DNA of 64,000 nucleotides. Origin: Euleptes europaea (taxonomy: Eukaryota; Chordata; Lepidosauria; Squamata; Sphaerodactylidae). The notes beneath the pieces are model-generated. The model searched no databases and was not told where the DNA came from. It saw only the letters and a program-made list of their open reading frames with translations. This document shows, piece after piece, positions 39,001 to 44,330 of this stretch. The translations under genes were made by a program, and so were the position numbers. The stretch covers positions 75,737,614 to 75,801,613 of the forward strand of contig NC_079318.1 of NCBI RefSeq assembly GCF_029931775.1. The letters are read 5' to 3'. The first letter of the stretch is position 1. The number at the start of each line of letters is the position of its first letter.

Positions 39001-41405
39001 AAGGGTAGGTCCTGTCTCACTAACCTATTAAGAGTTTTTTGAAAGCGTCAATAAGCATGTGGACAGGAATGAGCCTGTGGATATTGTGTATTTGGATTTC
39101 CAAAAAGCTTTTGACAAAGTCCCCCACCAAAGACTGCTAAGCAAACTTCATAGTCATGGGATAAGAGGACAAGTCCTCTTATGGATTGAGAGCTGGCTGA
39201 AAAATAGGAAGCAGAGAGTAGGAATCAATGGTCAGTTCTCACAATGGCGGGATGTGAGCAGTGGGGTGCCTCAGGGATCTGTGTTGGGACAGGTGCTTTT
39301 CAACCTGTTCATCAATGACCTGGAGTTGGGGTTAAACAGTGAAGTAGCCAAGTTTGCAGGTGACACCAAATTATTTAGGGTGGTTAAAACAAAATCGAAC
39401 TGTGAAGAGCTCCAGAAGGATCTCTGCGTACTGGAAGAATGGGCATTAAAATGGCAAATGAGATTCAATGTGAGCAAGTGTAAAGTGATGCATATTGGGG
39501 CAAAAAATCCCAGCTTCACATATACACTGATGGGATCTGTGCTGGCAGCGACATACCAAGAAAGGGATCTTGGGGTGGTGGTGGATAGCTCAATGAAGAT
39601 GTCAACCCAGTGTGCGGCTGCTGTAAAAAAGGCAAATTCTATGCTGGCCATAATTAGACGAGGAATAGAGAATAAAACTGCTGATATCATACTGCCCTTG
39701 TGCAAATCTATGGTGAGACCACACTTGGAATACTGTGTACTGGTCACCACACCTAAAAAAGGATATTACAGAGCTTGAGAAGGTGCACAAAAGAGCAACC
39801 AAAATGATTAAGGGACTAGAGCAACTGTCCTATGGGGAGCAGTTAGGATGCTTAGGGCTGTTTAGCTTGGAAAGAAGGCGGCTAAGGGGAGACATGATAG
39901 AGGTCTATAAAATTATGCATGGTTTGGAGAGAGTGGACAGGGAGAAGTTTTTCTCCCTCTCCCCATAATACTAGAACACGGGGTCATCTGCTAAAGCTGG
40001 AGAGCGAGAGATTCAAAACAGATAAAAGGAAATATTTTTTCACACAACGCATAGTTAAATTGTGGAACTCCCTGCCCCAGGATGTGGTGATGGCTGCCAG
40101 CTTGGAGGGCTTTAAGAGGGGATTTCATGGAGGAGAGGGGTATTCATGGCTATTAGTTAGAATGGATACTGGTCATGCTGCATACCTATTCTCTCTAGTA
40201 TCAGTAGAGCATGCCTATTATTTTGGGTGCGGTGGAACACAGGTAGGATGGTACTGCTGCAGTCGTCTTGTTTGTGGCTTCCTAAAGGCACCTGGTTGGC
40301 CACTGTGTGAACAGACTGCTAGACTTGATGGGCCTTGGTCTGATCCAGCAGGGCCTTTCTTATGTTCTTATGGCTTCCTTGTCAGTGAAGACCCTTCTTT
40401 TTTGTGACTTTGGAAGCTAAACTGCTAAAATGTTCTTCTGCTCGGCTTACTAGTTTGTTGGTTTAGTCTCATTTTATATTGCTTGCTCTTTAATTTTTTT
40501 TATTTCAGTGCATTGTGATTGAGTTTTAATTTTTTTCATACTGCTTTTGAAATACGGGGGGGGGGGGAGAATATAATCACATAAAAATAAGGAACATAAC
40601 AGGTCTGACACACACCTCTGCTATGGTATTTGCCAAGCCATGAAAGACACTTTCATGTATTTAATTCAATAATTCAGGGTTGATTAAATATTATGCATGT
40701 AACATGGAACACCCTTCTGTATAAGATAAGCTAGGAAGCCCACAAGCTTATAATCACACAAGATGTCTCAACGTATGACCTTTGTTTTTTGTTCACATAA
40801 GTTCTTTTGTATATTTATTTACTTCATTTATACCCTGCCTTTCTCCCCAATGGGGATCCAAAAGCAGCTTATATCATTCTACTCTCCACAACCACTATAG
40901 GTTAGGCTGAGAGTGTGCAACTGCCCCAAGGTCACCCAGCAACTTTCCATGCCAGAATGGGGATTCAAACTGGGATCTCCTATATCCTAGTCTGACACTC
41001 TAATTATTATAAATCACTGGTTACAAGAAACTTTCAATGCAATTGTAAAGTGCCACTATAACCATAAAGATACCCAATGTGTCCTTTTGTGCTTCACTAC
41101 TACAGTGATATGCACCAAAAATATTGGTTAGACCAAGTAGCCTAAGAAATCCCCTAATAATAAAAGCAATTCACTCAGAAATTAAAGCCATATATAAACC
41201 TGAGATTAACCCTTACCTCCATCGCTAGAGCTGCTGTTTGCTGATCATAATGGTTCAGAAGATTAGGCATGAATGTGGTATTGTAAGGAAGGTCCTGGCA
41301 CATCCTCAAGATGATGGGTTCACATGAGAACAGGCTATGGCCACCTGTACATCCTACCAGAATAGCCAGAGGCCAAAGAAAATGGAACATCCAGTTTGCA
41401 GCCAT
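6859..41405 (-). CDS. FZD3: Frizzled-3 Wnt receptor, six coding exons
   Basis: Seven-pass Wnt receptor of the plasma membrane. In vertebrates it acts in planar cell polarity, axon guidance and neural-crest signalling. Coding exons on the minus strand are 41217-41405, 23066-23262, 20079-21096, 10088-10236, 7911-8144 and 6859-7072. They total 2001 nt (666 residues plus stop), the length of human FZD3, and every junction has GT/AG with matching phase. The protein has a signal peptide (about 1-22), an extracellular cysteine-rich Wnt-binding domain (about 23-136), seven membrane segments (about 205-500), the Dishevelled-binding KTCFEW motif at 502-507, and a Ser/His-rich tail ending EEDGTSA. FZD6 is the nearest paralogue, but the length, the tail and the FBXO16 neighbour all fit FZD3. 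No frameshift or stop was seen. Confidence 0.97.
7073..7910 (-). other. FZD3: FZD3 intron between coding exons 5 and 6
   Basis: A short intron bounded by a GTGAG donor and an AATTAG acceptor. The stretch near 7300-7400 vaguely resembles part of a tRNA-type SINE body (AGACCCTGGAGAACTACTGA), but too weakly to call a copy. Nothing else is recognisable. Confidence 0.7.
7911..8144 (-). CDS. FZD3: FZD3 coding exon 5, cytoplasmic tail
   Basis: The acceptor CCCCAG precedes 8144 and the donor GTGAG follows 7911. Its first base completes a Glu codon from exon 4. The frame includes [19 protein letters not shown] and [19 protein letters not shown], the conserved Ser/Thr-rich FZD3 tail. The exon ends in phase 2, which fits exon 6. 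Confidence 0.95.
8145..10087 (-). other. FZD3: FZD3 intron between coding exons 4 and 5
   Basis: Intronic. A 194-codon open frame at 8452-9036 on the minus strand has no recognisable domain and is probably chance. I see no clear transposon here. Confidence 0.6.
10088..10236 (-). CDS. FZD3: FZD3 coding exon 4, TM7 and KTxxxW motif
   Basis: The acceptor CTGCAG precedes 10236 and the donor GTGAGT follows 10088. It encodes [20 protein letters not shown], the end of the seventh membrane segment, and the cytoplasmic KTCFEW that recruits the Dishevelled PDZ domain. It ends in phase 2. Confidence 0.95.
10237..12447 (-). other. FZD3: FZD3 intron 3-4, distal part
   Basis: Intronic DNA between coding exon 4 and the repeat block that starts near 12448. 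Apart from a SINE at 11091-11296 I recognise nothing in it. Confidence 0.6.
11091..11296 (+). repeat. tRNA-type SINE, second family
   Basis: It has a tRNA-like head (TTTGCATGTAGAAGAATCC, then the B-box-like GGTTTGATCTC) and the body words GGCATCTCCAGTTAATAGA and GGGTCTGACTCAGTATGAGG. The ending CATGTGTG is typical of this family. Related copies lie at 50775, 61290 and, inverted, 61561. Confidence 0.75.
12448..12592 (+). repeat. 5' half of a tRNA SINE abutting the DIRS end
   Basis: The head reads GCCAGCGTGGTGCAGTGGTT and contains a B-box-like GGTTTGATTCCCC. A partial internal duplication of the words CTAATCTGGAG..CCGGGTT..CCCCACTCCT..CACATGA follows. The normal 3' half (CCTGCTGGGTGGCCTTG and onward, present in the 30.9 kb copy) is absent both here and beyond the other end of the DIRS element. 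Confidence 0.75.
12593..12818. repeat. DIRS left terminal inverted repeat
   Basis: From about 12655 inward it is the near-perfect reverse complement of 18095-18258. The outermost 60 bases differ from the other end, as in other DIRS elements whose two ends carry unequal extensions. Confidence 0.9.
12916..13011. repeat. DIRS internal complementary region
   Basis: It has two parts. 12916-12974 is the reverse complement of the outermost left end (12593-12652). 12975-13011 is the reverse complement of the outermost right end (18258-18292). In known DIRS elements this region templates completion of the circular intermediate. Confidence 0.88.
13048..14487 (-). CDS. DIRS tyrosine recombinase frame
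   Basis: A 479-codon open frame. The C-terminal half shows the tyrosine-recombinase pattern: an Arg box (RRVRELAAL), an HxxR box (HSTR) and a Tyr box (FVKHYALD). It overlaps the end of the reverse-transcriptase frame by about 420 bases, an arrangement common in DIRS elements. It would integrate the circular DNA copy. It is treated as part of a fossil element, not as a host gene. Confidence 0.88.
   Translation of the reverse strand: MGTTGSVYPPHFPRMGHSSDRPVCDQGQQESGRILLSRGERPLVPGRRVPAHLVEPPVLRLPPFSPACPGSGEDSCRQHRLHSHSTPMAETDMVHPSYTPGGGELQATSRPPEPTSLGGTGPPRCTETTPHGVENPSPSLVGCSQPVQEVLLQARRPSTRYSYDRKWDRFLAWANQKSFSPFTCPVPSILDYLLELTKRGLAVSSIRVHLAAISAFHDKVEGYTVFSHPLAKRFLKGLNNLFPPTPILTPQWSLSLVLAKLMLAPFEPLAHVHLSFLSAKIAFLVAVTSTRRVRELAALRIDSPFLRVYNERVVLHPSFRFKPKVISSFHLAQDLVLPVFFPNPSSQAERTLHTLDVKRALLYYIDRTKQFRRSKSLFVCYKGPKKGRAASAQSIARWVVTAVRIAYKQAKVTCPLGIRAHSTRAQGSSAALHRKVPVGDICRAATWSSEDTFVKHYALDLQARKDAAVGRAVLQTLFS
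14067..15914 (-). CDS. DIRS reverse transcriptase / RNase H frame
   Basis: A 615-codon open frame. Conserved RT blocks include [42 protein letters not shown] and the YLDD active-site box. RNase H-like residues follow ([11 protein letters not shown]), and a C-terminal block ([22 protein letters not shown]) resembles the methyltransferase-like region of other DIRS elements. It lies between the gag-like and recombinase frames. Confidence 0.9.
   Translation of the reverse strand: MAKFSEAWQAICSDTWVLRVVSQGYHLEFKSTPTCFSASSAADNPLPEFAPQLGELLLKGAVEKVNLPCLGFFSRIFMVDKKDGGSRPIIDLRFLNKYLRVSKFRMVSLPSVMELILPHTWFAVLDLKDAYFHISIHPEHRHFLMFRYGSEFFQYSVLPFGLATAPRVFTKCMAVVMSFLRDQGCTIYPYLDDWLLTASSPESLSVNLQLVLSTCSKLGLMVNLKKSKLNPSPRAQFIGAVLDSTTGRAFLPTERVSSIKRLVQLFMRYRHQPVVSIQRLLGLMASTTAVTPLARLKMRELQNWFIRSYDCSRHSKWYRLSIPRPVLRSLQWWLSEPNLLKGIPLGFWTPSFTVTTDASMEGWGGHCGSHYVQDRWSPSELSMHINFLELRAVRYVLTSFSDILQNSRTLLQSDNSCTVFYVNKQGGTGSIPLSREAQRIWAIAGRHNIDLRAMHIAGIHNTWADSLSRVFTTNHEWELQDQFILPIFQEWGTPQIDLFATRGNKKAVEFCSLAGSDPLSLGDAFQLTWSNRLFYAFPPFPLLARVLGKIAADNTDCILIAPRWPRQIWFTLLTHLAGGNYKPLPDHPNLLRWGELAHHDVQRLHLMAWRILPPH
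15960..17915 (-). CDS. DIRS gag-like frame
   Basis: A 651-codon open frame at the 5' end of the element. Near the N-terminus is a retroviral-type zinc knuckle of the CX2CX4HX4C form ([14 protein letters not shown]). The middle holds a tandem proline repeat (VPPS/APPS units) and acidic Ser-rich stretches. The C-terminus is Gln/Arg/Phe-rich, suggesting nucleic-acid binding. A long A-run on the sense strand (near 17980-18014) lies just upstream. Confidence 0.8.
   Translation of the reverse strand: MMASKAPFKICKKCPAKIPHSDQHELCLTCLGEGHNVSKCSICQGFSTRSRNARAHRLSAELWKKALSAPSPSTGSRTPGDTQSTKSVPIPGTSSTPRPSDPSSSDPSRSHKKHKRKTKHLDKPSSSGHPVHKRPAETPRPLAPDVSISVPPSVPPSVPPSVPPSAPPSAPPSVPPSVPRTPSPHLDSPFHSFSEADLDPLEDPLLIADPDPLDPASMVPTPSVPQQIFQPVPSTSGPTISPELVKDWIEFCRFRRLSVRGEPVVLHTPQLPSPFTPLTQRTPRPESELEETGSRDESSEDVSEPSPDELVGDTEAISPSEDLRLRMEQMIRMAEALDINISTTDNRPKDKILSRLYPDTPGIAAFPILEGLSEIATSLWKKPASLPASSKKVENLYRTKSESAEFLTIHPPPSSIVTTEMQSRQRQGPHSTPADKESKRLDQLGRRTYTSSALSFRISNYQTIMGGYQLFLWEKAAPHIDLLPEESKNAMRLIQAEATRLSRQQINAGKHAADSAARTMASAITLRRHSWLRSTALPLDTRSLIEDLPFEGDTLFASSTTEFLTNLKKDRQTARSLGVAPPFHQQQRDKPQYRQQSFGPSFNRYQRFQRFHPYPQQDKFQHQQPRPKHGFKPRSHPNPQNKDQRQSTQKF
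18095..18294. repeat. DIRS right terminal inverted repeat
   Basis: Reverse complement of the left terminal repeat apart from its outer extension. The outer end reads GACAGAAGATGAAC. Confidence 0.9.
18295..20078 (-). other. FZD3: FZD3 intron 3-4, proximal part
   Basis: Intronic DNA between the DIRS element and coding exon 3. Around 18898-18945 a short minus-strand fragment (AGTTCGAGTCCAAAAGTAAC then CACTGCACCATGCTGG) looks like the head of a tRNA SINE. The T-rich stretch 19480-19880 resembles LINE 3' UTR sequence but I cannot assign it. Nothing else is recognisable. Confidence 0.5.
20079..21096 (-). CDS. FZD3: FZD3 coding exon 3, transmembrane core
   Basis: The acceptor TTCTAG precedes 21096 and the donor GTAAGG follows 20079. 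It is the large exon found in frizzled genes, encoding [10 protein letters not shown] through CPYQ: the linker after the cysteine-rich domain and membrane segments 1-6. Conserved stretches include [35 protein letters not shown] and [20 protein letters not shown]. 1018 nt, in phase with its neighbours. Confidence 0.97.
21097..22431 (-). other. FZD3: FZD3 intron 2-3, distal part
   Basis: Intronic. A 13-14 base C-run lies near 21576-21589. I recognise no gene or clear repeat. Confidence 0.6.
22432..22605 (+). repeat. Old Sauria-type SINE
   Basis: A diverged copy: the head words GCCAGTGTGGTTAGAATATT and CTTCAACTCCCTCC, the middle TAGCCTAACCTATCTGATA, and the tail CACCTGGAGCC..GGGCATAAATATTAAG. 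Confidence 0.65.
22669..22878 (+). mobile_element. Fold-back retroelement with hammerhead, copy 1
   Basis: Two arms of about 62 bp (22678-22739 and 22771-22832) are near-perfect reverse complements, with a 31 bp centre. After the right arm comes the unpaired 3' part ACTACTGCAAACAGACTAAC then ACGGCTACCCA. The copy is flanked by a perfect 14 bp direct repeat CTAGAAAAACAAAA (22669-22682, 22865-22878). A duplication of this length fits target-primed reverse transcription better than a cut-and-paste transposon. Penelope-like retroelements have such duplications, inverted arrangements and hammerhead motifs, so I place it there tentatively. Related copies lie at 37705-37865 and 48441-48630. Confidence 0.75.
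22727..22784 (+). ncRNA. Hammerhead ribozyme, type I
   Basis: All core elements are present in order. Stem I strand: TCTGGTAGGGTAT (22727-22739). Core box: CTGAAGA (22740-22746), matching CUGANGA. One extra A at 22747. Stem II: GTGAGC (22748-22753), loop TGTG, GCTCAC (22758-22763). GAAA: 22764-22767. A minimal palindromic stem III gives AGCT, and the cleavage triplet CTC places the cut after C22771. The second stem I strand ATACCCTACCAGA (22772-22784) pairs perfectly with the first. A two-base stem III loop is too tight for a monomer, but AGCT is self-complementary, so stem III could form between two molecules, as proposed for Penelope-type hammerheads. An extra A after the CUGANGA box is known in a natural viroid hammerhead. 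Activity is inferred, not shown. Confidence 0.72.
22917..23028 (+). repeat. SINE fragment
   Basis: It contains AAGTCACTTCCAACATATGA, GACCCTATGAATTAATTACT and CTCAGATCTTGCAAACTGTG, words typical of a dispersed squamate SINE body. It lacks a head and ends just before FZD3 coding exon 2. Confidence 0.55.
23066..23262 (-). CDS. FZD3: FZD3 coding exon 2, cysteine-rich domain
   Basis: The acceptor TATAG precedes 23262 and the donor GTGAG follows 23066. It encodes [14 protein letters not shown] through EDMECS plus two bases of the next Arg codon: the second half of the Wnt-binding cysteine-rich domain, with [20 protein letters not shown]. 197 nt, and the phase fits exon 3. Confidence 0.97.
23905..23975 (-). 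repeat. SINE fragment
   Basis: GTGTGTGTTAAGTGCCGTCA then AGTTGCTTCAGACTTGACGA matches the 3' end (read in reverse) of the 5S-related SINE group seen at 57 and 58 kb. Only a short piece remains. Confidence 0.5.
24124..24310 (+). repeat. Sauria-type SINE, degraded
   Basis: Head words GGGTAGTGGATATAGTGTTG and the B-box-like GGAGTTCAAATCTC, then AAGCTCACTGGGTGGCCTTA, then TGTATGCCACTCTGAATTCC. It lacks a clear tail. Confidence 0.65.
24583..25032. repeat. Inverted-end element with GC-rich interior
   Basis: The ends read GCGCAATCCTAAG and, inverted, GCCCAATCCTAAC. The interior is GC-rich and includes a small inverted pair around TAGTGCCACTT and AAGTGGCAC near 24937-24969. The CAATCCTAA end word is shared with the 80-90 bp hairpin repeats at 30796 and 51820, so it may be a larger relative. 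No clear target duplication was found. Confidence 0.45.
25390..25615. repeat. Two-unit diverged tandem duplication
   Basis: The phrase AATGAGTGAAATG recurs 147 bases apart (near 25404 and 25551), each followed by an AAGGTTTT-like stretch and TTCAAAATGTATAG or CTCAAAATGTGTAG. It may be the edge of a larger unrecognised repeat. Confidence 0.45.
28123..29376. mobile_element. Non-autonomous hAT transposon A
   Basis: Terminal inverted repeats CAGGGGTGGGGAACCT and, inverted, CAGGGATGGGGAACCT. It is flanked by a perfect 8 bp duplication CTTTACAG (28115-28122, 29377-29384), the size made by hAT transposases. The first 130 bases (AAGGGCCATTTGGATATTTA and on) are a typical hAT subterminal region. The interior is GC-rich and holds SINE scraps and a tandem duplication. 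No transposase frame; the long open frames there are a GC effect. Confidence 0.85.
28328..28594. repeat. 133 bp tandem duplication inside hAT A
   Basis: The block CCACTGAGCCCACAGGAGAA then GTGGGAGCCACAC and GTCCAGATTGGGGAGG occurs at about 28344 and again 133 bases later. It includes minus-strand SINE-head words (AGCAGATGCTCTGCCACTGA), so a SINE fragment was duplicated within the transposon. Confidence 0.7.
29377..30939 (-). other. FZD3: FZD3 intron 1-2, between hAT A and a SINE
   Basis: Intronic. I see no gene. A hairpin repeat lies at 30796-30890; a short duplication near 30215-30290 repeats GTTTAATGAAGA and CAATTTTGATTTCCTGTT. Otherwise nothing is recognisable. Confidence 0.55.
30796..30890. 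repeat. Short hairpin repeat (CAATCCTAA ends)
   Basis: Begins ACAATCCTAAGAAAAGTTAA and ends ACCCTATTTAGGATTGCAC. The two halves are an imperfect inverted repeat around CTATTGACTTCCATGG. Related hairpins lie at 51820-51905 and 54329-54410. Confidence 0.6.
30940..31133 (+). repeat. tRNA SINE, 5' part, split by hAT B
   Basis: GCTTGGTGTAGTGGTTAAGA, then GGAGAACTGAGTTCGATACG (B-box), the body CTGCTGGGTGGCCTTGAGC and CCACTTTGAGACTCTTTAAA. The SINE resumes at 32406 after the inserted transposon. The head is the same family as the half-copy at 12448-12592. Confidence 0.85.
31142..32397. mobile_element. Non-autonomous hAT transposon B
   Basis: Ends CACTGGTTCCCAACC and, inverted, CAGTGGTTCCCAACC. Perfect 8 bp duplication CTTTAAAG at 31134-31141 and 32398-32405. 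It splits a SINE, so it is younger than that SINE. The interior (about 31200-32030) is strongly CpG-rich and contains a consensus splice-donor-like CGGTAAGTG near 31975. It is followed by 1.5 copies of the 94 bp module and an AT-rich stretch. No transposase frame. The 183-codon open frame at 31653 shows no known domain. Confidence 0.87.
32039..32185 (+). repeat. 94 bp module, 1.5 units, in hAT B
   Basis: TTATTGGCCATTTGTGAATG, then GGAGGTTTTGCCTTGGATTT and TTTTCCCCATCCAGATTCTC, restarts after 94 bases (near 32133). The second unit stops after GGATTTGCC. Confidence 0.85.
32406..32450 (+). repeat. tRNA SINE, 3' part, split by hAT B
   Basis: ATAGAGAAAAGCTGGGTATA then AAAACCAACTCTCCTTCTTC is the 3' end of the SINE that starts at 30940. 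The target duplication CTTTAAAG marks the break. Confidence 0.85.
32451..34384 (-). other. FZD3: FZD3 intron 1-2, plain stretch
   Basis: AT-rich intronic DNA. I see no gene, no RNA and no clear repeat. Confidence 0.6.
34385..34771 (-). mobile_element. L2-type LINE, C-terminal coding remnant
   Basis: On the minus strand short frames read [20 protein letters not shown] and [14 protein letters not shown], which match the end of L2-group reverse transcriptase proteins. It continues the fragment at 36326-36495; the two were one LINE before hAT C inserted. Several stops and frameshifts are present. Confidence 0.7.
35491..35775 (+). repeat. 94 bp module, three units, in hAT C
   Basis: Units start with AGGTTTTGCCTTGGATTTGC at about 35494, 35587 and 35681 (spacing 93-94). 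The third is cut after AGATGCAC and followed by AACTCAACAATAAGCCCCC and an inverted part of the module (AGAGTTTTGAGAATGC). The same junction words occur in the palindrome at 53.3 kb. Confidence 0.88.
35830..36080. repeat. Short repeats in both orientations in hAT C
   Basis: The phrase GAGGCCAGGTCTACCAATTG and variants recur about six times in both orientations (for example near 35832, 35907, 35942, 35974, 36005 and 36040). Repeated short subterminal motifs are common in hAT elements, where they can bind transposase. Confidence 0.65.
36326..36495 (-). mobile_element. L2-type LINE, reverse-transcriptase remnant
   Basis: The minus-strand frame reads [20 protein letters not shown] then [18 protein letters not shown], the conserved L2-group motif ([18 protein letters not shown]). 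It is 5' of the 34385-34771 piece on the minus strand, separated by hAT C. Confidence 0.75.
36496..37015 (-). repeat. LINE-associated repeat, class uncertain
   Basis: It contains phrases such as CAGATAGATGTTAAACAACA and GTGTCAAAGGCCGCTGAAAG, which I recognise as recurrent in squamate genomes next to L2-like LINEs. It may be the upstream part of the same L2 copy. No frame could be read. Confidence 0.4.
37705..37865 (+). mobile_element. Fold-back retroelement, copy 2
   Basis: Flanked by a perfect 14 bp duplication ACAGATCAAGTAGT (37691-37704, 37866-37879). The left part is inverted (CAAGAGTCCAGTAGCACCTT then AAGACTAACAAAAATATT..GAGCTTTCGTGAGCCGCAGC). The right part is AAGGTGCTACTGGACTCTTG then CAGACAGACTAACACGGCTA. 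Arms of about 35 bp pair. The hammerhead half on the minus strand (stem II, GAAA, cleavage site) remains, but the CUGA part and the partner strand of stem I are missing, so this copy should not cleave as a monomer. Confidence 0.75.
37880..38784 (-). other. FZD3: FZD3 intron 1-2, between fold-back copy 2 and CR1
   Basis: Intronic. The phrase CACCACAGGGACTTGCAG (38008) reappears inverted as CTGCAAGTCCCTGTGGTG (38316), giving a loose inverted repeat about 300 bp apart. Otherwise nothing is recognised. Confidence 0.5.
38785..40373 (+). mobile_element. CR1-type LINE, 5'-truncated
   Basis: Encodes the reverse-transcriptase part of CR1 ORF2 in broken frames: [76 protein letters not shown], then [20 protein letters not shown]. 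The catalytic FADD box reads FAGD (near 39353), so it is inactive. Frameshifts lie near 39036 and 39745, and another near 39965. The endonuclease and 5' end are missing. The 3' end TGATCCAGCAGGGCCTTTCT then TATGTTCTTATG is a known CR1/L3-like tail. Confidence 0.92.
40812..41008 (-). repeat. Sauria-type SINE, reverse
   Basis: Reads in reverse: ATTTATACCCTGCCTTTCTC (tail side), TAGGTTAGGCTGAGAG, GGTCACCCAGCAACTT, GATTCAAACTGGGATCTCC (B-box side), then CTAGTCTGACACTCTAA. Near full length. Confidence 0.8.
41217..41405 (-). CDS. FZD3: FZD3 coding exon 1, signal peptide and start of CRD
   Basis: The start ATG is at 41403-41405. The frame gives [20 protein letters not shown] (signal peptide), then [20 protein letters not shown] and [20 protein letters not shown], the start of the cysteine-rich Wnt-binding domain. 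It ends AME before a GTAAGG donor, 63 codons in phase 0. The start matches the human start in position. Confidence 0.96.
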
Positions 41406-42250
41406 CCTTTCAGAGTGATTCTGTAACTCTCCAGCTTATTCAGCAGACATTAGGAGATAACAACATGCCATGGTTAGCATTTCAACTTTTCTCTTTAAGG
41501 TTCTTCAGAGACCAAACAACATTTTGCATTTGTACCACTCAGCACAGTCCAATAGAATGTTCTCATTCCTGAGGCATGAATAAGGTACTTCATCATGGCC
41601 TTTGCTTTATATTGGGATAAAAGTTGCATCAAGCCATCTAACCATCCGCTTAACCACATTCCCAAACAACAGATCCCATGTCAACAGGTTCTCTTCTTTC
41701 ATTCAAAAAGCAACCTAAAAATAAATAAAACATAGTAATATTAAACTTCAACAATACACTTAACAATTAAATAGGGCTCAGACCTGGATCTAATGGACTC
41801 CTCCCTGCAAACCCATAGTCCTGGAACCCTCTTCATTCATATCCTGCCAACCAAACCTTACTTATGCCCATTTAGCTATCCTCAGTTTGTTGCTTAAAAT
41901 GTAAGAAGGATATAATAGATATAACAGAAGTCAACAGAACAGGAATCAATAGTGTTGGCTTTTTCCCCCAGTGCCATTGTGGTAACTTTTCAGTGTTGTT
42001 TGCTTTTATGTTCAAAAGTACATTTTAATAAGTAATTATTGTCAGATTAGTCCCAAGCTGTTTCAGCACAGTTCACTTCTATGCTGTTCTCTGCATTATA
42101 TTCCATAAATCATTCCATTCTAGAACTAAAACTTATTTACCACTTTAAGTACATTACTACAAGCACAGAACGGAGGCTACAGGAATATTGTAACAAATAT
42201 TCTCAAAGTTCAAGAAAAGAACAACATTCTGCTCATCAATCAGAACTGAT

Positions 42251-42442
42251 GGTGGTGGAAAGTGCCGTCTCACTGCAGCCAACTTATGGTGACCCTGTAG
42301 GGTTTTCAAGATGTTCAGAGGTGGTTTGCCATTGCCTGGACTTCCTTGGTTGGTCCTCCATCCAAGTCCTAACCAGGGCCAACACTGCTTAGCTTCCCAC
42401 ATCTGACGAGATCGAGCTAGCGTGGGCAATCTGGGTCAGGGC
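42251..42442 (-). repeat. 5S rRNA-derived SINE, diverged
   Basis: Read in reverse it starts with a 5S-like stretch. On the plus strand this is CCATCCAAGTCCTAACCAGG then CACTGCTTAGCTTCCCACAT and CTGACGAGATCGAGCTAG. It ends with GGTCACCATAAGTTGGCTGC-like tail words. More diverged than the copies at 57 and 58 kb. Confidence 0.7.
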
Positions 42443-42769
42443 TAGCACTTTAAAAAGTAACTGGGAATTCTAGCCATTAAACAGTCAACTGCTTGATTCA
42501 ACTATCAAAACAGCCGTAGACTGTAATTAAACATAAACATCTATTATTTGTTTTTAAAAAATACATACACCAATTGATTTACACTGATGGTAAACTATTT
42601 AGTTTCCTATGGTTCCTCTAAAATCTTAAGTTCACTTTCTTCAGCTCCATTTTGCACCATGAAATTCTAGTAACTTTCCCTCATGAAGAAAAGCCATAAT
42701 TATACCATGGAAAATAAATTTGATGAAAGGAGAAGGTACATCTATGTAGCCTGTATGCCAGGGTGTCCT

Positions 42770-43320
42770 TTAGAATCATAGAGTTGGAAGGGACCACCAG
42801 GGTCATCTAGTCCAACCCCCTGCACAATGCAGGAAATTAACAACTACCTCCCCCCACATCCCCAGTGACCCCAACCCTCCCCCCGCCATGCAGGATCCCA
42901 CAATCAAAGCACTCCTGACAGATGGCAATCTAGCCTCTGCTTAAAGACCTCCAAAGACGGGGACTCCACCACCCTCTGAGGCAGCACATTCCACCGTCGA
43001 ACAGCCCTCATCGTCAGAAAGTTCTTCCTAATCTTTAGGTGGAATCGCTTTTCTATTTAAATCCATTACTCTGTGTCCTAGTCTCTGGAGCAACAGAGAA
43101 CAAGCTAGTTCCCTCATCAACATGACATCCCTTCAAATATTTAAACATGGCTATCATGTCTCCCCTCAACCTTCTCTTCTCCAAACTAAACAAACCCAAC
43201 TCCCTAAGTCTCTCCTCATAGGGCATGGATTCCAGACCTTTGACCATTCTGGTCGCCCTCCTCTGGACACACTCCATCTTGGCTTCTAGCCTGGGTTCTA
43301 CTGATTCAATGGAGCAGGGA
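42770..43320 (-). mobile_element. CR1-type LINE 3' end
   Basis: The minus-strand frame 43331-43053 reads [20 protein letters not shown] and [20 protein letters not shown], the C-terminal CR1 ORF2. The rest is the 3' UTR; on the plus strand it is AGAATCATAGAGTTGGAAGG then GACCACCAGGGTCATCTAGT. It is a different CR1 subfamily from the 38.8 kb copy. Only the last 0.55 kb is present. Confidence 0.88.
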
Positions 43321-44235
43321 CAAATTTTCATCTGTGATTAAGACTTTTGGTGATTACATCTACCTTTAAATCAATTACAGCTTGCAGTCTTCATTAATAA
43401 TTCATCCCATTTATACCATGACACCTATTTAGAGTCCAGATGCATAAGCAAGCCGACTTTCAGGCACATTTTCATAATTTGGTATTAGTGCAAGCTTTGG
43501 CTCATAAAAACCCTGAACGCTTACTTTAAAGTTCAGAGAAAAACAGGGATCTGCAGTTAATTGGCTTGGATTCAGCTGAACATTTCTGAGGGTGGAAATT
43601 CTTCTGATGCAGAAACGCTTGGCTACATTCTAGCCATTAGTTAGCCTTCTTAGCAATTAAAATCCATTCGTTAAGCATGCTATAGACCAGAGGCTGAAAA
43701 CCTTTTCTGTTTACTGGACACATAAGAAATACAATTAACATGAAAGCAATAGCTAATTGGCATATTTAAACTGCATATAACTGACAATTTACACACTGTT
43801 TTCATAAACTCCACAGATGCCAAAAGGCAGCTGAGTAGGCATCTTCTACAATATTCTTCTTCCAAAGCAGTTACCCTATGAAAAGAATGCTTCAATAGAC
43901 AGCCTTCACATGCCTTAGGTAGGGACACCACATATGGGGCACTTCTGTGGTCAGCAGTAACAGGACTATGTAGGGAGCACACTGGAATGATAGACATTCA
44001 TGCTGGAAAAACCATGGAAGACTAGCTCTTTTGCAAACTGAAGAATGCGATGAGATGGCTACTGATCCATCAGTGATAAATGGGACTGACTACTGCTCCT
44101 GCCTGATATGTCTTGTACACAATACAGATATAATTATATACAATTCTTTTATCCTCTCCAGAAAGATTTAGGAAAAGGGGGATTATAAACATTTGATTTC
44201 TTGCTGTCTACCAAGAAAGCCTCGGGTTGCATTGC

Positions 44236-44330
44236 AGAGGAAGGCAATGGCAAACCACCTTTGTTCATCCCTTGCCTTTTTTCATCCCATGAGGGGTCAC
44301 CATAAGTCAGTTGCAACTTGATGGTATTTT
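44236..44330 (+). repeat. 5S-type SINE 3' fragment
   Basis: GCAGAGGAAGGCAATGGCAA then ACCACC, followed by CATGAGGGGTCACCATAAGT and CAGTTGCAACTTGATGGTAT, corresponds to the 3' half of the 5S-derived SINE, here on the plus strand without the 5S part. Confidence 0.65.

Noticed and set aside
38785-40373. Functional reverse-transcriptase gene
   Set aside because: Frameshifts, a changed catalytic box (FAGD) and a missing 5' part show a dead CR1 LINE.
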